Origin: Thermoplasmata archaeon
Lineage (GTDB): Archaea; Thermoplasmatota; Thermoplasmata; Lutacidiplasmatales; UBA184
Direction: 5' to 3'
DNA length: 5,846 bases
Assembly: GCA_030043255.1 (NCBI GenBank)
Contig: JASHYB010000092.1
Coordinates: forward strand, 1 to 5,846
Shown: positions 4,680 through 5,846 of the stretch, in pieces
How positions within the stretch are numbered: position 1 is the first letter of the stretch
How the letters are laid out: each line of letters starts with the position of its first letter
The notes under the pieces: generated by a model
Databases searched by the model: none
What the model was told of the DNA's origin: nothing
Seen by the model: only the letters and a program-made list of their open reading frames with translations
Translations under genes and position numbers: made by a program

Positions 4680-5768
4680 GTGGCCCTGGCCCTCGCCGGC
4701 CTGGTGGCGTACGGCGGTCTCGGCGTCGGGGTCGCGACCGGCGTCATCGCCGGGGTTATCTTCCGGAGGGCGACTGCCTCGCGCGTGGGGACCCCGAACG
4801 AGTGGTCGGGTTCTCTGCCTCCGGGGGTGCCCCCTCCGCCTCGGAGCAACCGCCGCGCCGTACCGGAGCGTCCTTCGGTGACCGAGTGGGACGGGGTGGT
4901 CGCGGCTGCCCCGGCCGGGCCGCCCGGCGGCGACCGCCCACGCCCTGCCCTACCGACCGCGGACCGCCTGGCCGCCGCTCTCGAGAAGAGCCGCTCCGCC
5001 GGCTCCCCGACCTCGTCCCCGCCACCGGTCGTCGTCCTGCCTCCCCCTCCGCAGGGGTTACGAGGCGTCCGAACGGTCTCGCCGCCGGCGTCGACCTCGC
5101 TCCCCTCGACGCCCCCTTCCGCTCGGCCTCGCGCGTCGTACGCTTCGGCCGAGCAGCCGAGCCCGGCGGTGCCCCTTCGCGGACGGCGTTGGCAGCCGGA
5201 GACCGGGGAGCTTAAGCCGTGGGAGCCGCACACCGGACCGGCGGCGCCGCCGCTACCGCCGCCCTCGGCTAGCGCGCGTTCTCCGCCGCCTCCCTCTCCT
5301 GCCGCCGTCCTGCCCGCACTCACGACCCCTTCCCCGCCAACGCCGCCCGCTCCGGCGCCCACGGTCCCAGCGAACCGTCCCTCGGCAGGATCGGCCCGGA
5401 TGGCGGGACCTTTGCGTCAGCCTCTGCACCGCCCGATGGCCAGCCCCAGCGGGAGTCCGACGAGCGCTTCGTGGCCCGGTCCCCCGGCGCCGGTCGCGGC
5501 TCCGGCTGCGGCGGTCCCGGCGCCGGCGCCACCGCCCGCCGCCGCGCGACCCGCACTTCCACGGCCGACGCAGCCGCTGCTTCCGCCCTCGATCGCCCCC
5601 CCTCCGACGGCCGCCCCACCCCTCCCGGGGGAGCGCCCGCCGCCCCCGAGCGGACCGTCGCCGAGGGCCCGCAGCCGGGCCTGGAAGTGTCCGAACTGCA
5701 GCCTCGTGAATGCGCCCTGGTCCCCGCGGTGCACCCGGTGCCAGGCGGCGGCTCCCGCCCAACCCTAG
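4680..5768 (+). CDS. Membrane protein with proline-rich linker and C-terminal RanBP2-type zinc finger
   Basis: I do not recognise this protein as a named family. From the GTG at 4680 it has 362 residues, but it is probably longer (see 4308-4679). It begins with a hydrophobic segment (residues 1-28, extending upstream) ending in FRRATASR. A linker of about 300 residues, rich in Pro, Ala, Ser and Arg with several PPP and PPPP runs, must be disordered. The last 28 residues carry WKCPNCSLVNAPWSPRCTRC, with Trp335, Cys337, Cys340, Asn344, Cys351 and Cys354, which fits the RanBP2-type zinc finger W-x-C-x2-C-x3-N-x6-C-x2-C exactly. In known proteins this finger binds ubiquitin, single-stranded RNA or protein partners. 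A membrane anchor holding a finger on a long tether is inferred. The poly-Pro runs probably need aIF5A during translation. The preceding aldo/keto reductase-like gene is on the same strand, but the gap is long. Confidence 0.7.
   Translation: MALALAGLVAYGGLGVGVATGVIAGVIFRRATASRVGTPNEWSGSLPPGVPPPPRSNRRAVPERPSVTEWDGVVAAAPAGPPGGDRPRPALPTADRLAAALEKSRSAGSPTSSPPPVVVLPPPPQGLRGVRTVSPPASTSLPSTPPSARPRASYASAEQPSPAVPLRGRRWQPETGELKPWEPHTGPAAPPLPPPSASARSPPPPSPAAVLPALTTPSPPTPPAPAPTVPANRPSAGSARMAGPLRQPLHRPMASPSGSPTSASWPGPPAPVAAPAAAVPAPAPPPAAARPALPRPTQPLLPPSIAPPPTAAPPLPGERPPPPSGPSPRARSRAWKCPNCSLVNAPWSPRCTRCQAAAPAQP
5682..5741 (+). other. RanBP2-type zinc finger motif
   Basis: This 20-codon stretch encodes the only Cys cluster in the C-terminal half of the membrane protein. 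It carries Trp, four Cys and the Asn that in RanBP2 fingers stabilises the knuckle, all at consensus spacing. A generic zinc ribbon usually has CPxCG-type knuckles with Gly after the second Cys; here the residues after are Ser and Gln. That favours the RanBP2 type over a standard rubredoxin-like ribbon. Confidence 0.7.
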
Positions 5769-5846
5769 GACCGGTCGTGGCCCGGGCCGCTGCCCACCGC
5801 GGGGGCCCGCCGGCGGTCGTGCGCCAAGAAGCGGGTTCCGTTTCGG
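5769..5846. other. Right flank, possibly the 3' end of a converging gene
   Basis: These 78 bases hold no complete gene. On the minus strand a frame is open from the window edge and ends in a TAG at 5767-5765, overlapping the plus-strand TAG at 5766-5768 in the palindrome CTAG; its last residues would be AVGSGPGHDRS. This mimics the ppk2/rfcL arrangement. On the plus strand a GTG at 5777 also opens a frame to the edge. Neither reading is recognisable. Confidence 0.2.

Overview
The window is very GC-rich and looks like an archaeal chromosome. The strongest taxonomic signal is a replication factor C large subunit (RFC-L) that ends in a C-terminal PCNA-binding motif. A second signal is TATA-like boxes 24 to 30 bases upstream of start codons with no Shine-Dalgarno sequence, which is typical of leaderless archaeal transcripts. 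The proteins are rich in Arg, Ala and Gly and are not acidic, which argues against haloarchaea. A GC-rich Thermoplasmatota-like lineage is my tentative guess; it cannot be proven from the window.

Layout, left to right. (1) Positions 39-1458, plus strand: a TATA box, then osmC (peroxiredoxin-like organic hydroperoxide reductase), then a ppk2 family polyphosphate:nucleotide phosphotransferase 42 bases later, probably one transcript. (2) Positions 1455-3152, minus strand: rfcL, converging on ppk2 with overlapping stop codons. (3) Positions 3153-3236: a short divergent promoter region. (4) Positions 3237-4178, plus strand: an aldo/keto reductase-fold protein that has lost most of the catalytic tetrad. 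(5) Positions 4179-4307: a GC-rich intergenic stretch with no recognised RNA. (6) Positions 4308-5768, plus strand: a membrane protein with three hydrophobic segments, a long proline-rich linker and a C-terminal RanBP2-type zinc finger. Its true start is unclear, because no ATG, GTG or TTG exists in frame before 4680, although the frame already encodes two membrane segments upstream of that. (7) Positions 5769-5846: window edge, possibly the end of a converging gene.

The genes do not form one obvious system. osmC and ppk2 fit a stress or energy pair (peroxide removal and polyphosphate-driven nucleotide rephosphorylation), and rfcL is replication housekeeping. The points most worth a second look are an unusual insertion of about 80 residues in the RFC-L ATPase domain, which resembles a segment of family 42 glycoside hydrolases; the membrane-tethered RanBP2-type finger and its start-site puzzle; and the catalytically degenerate aldo/keto reductase.
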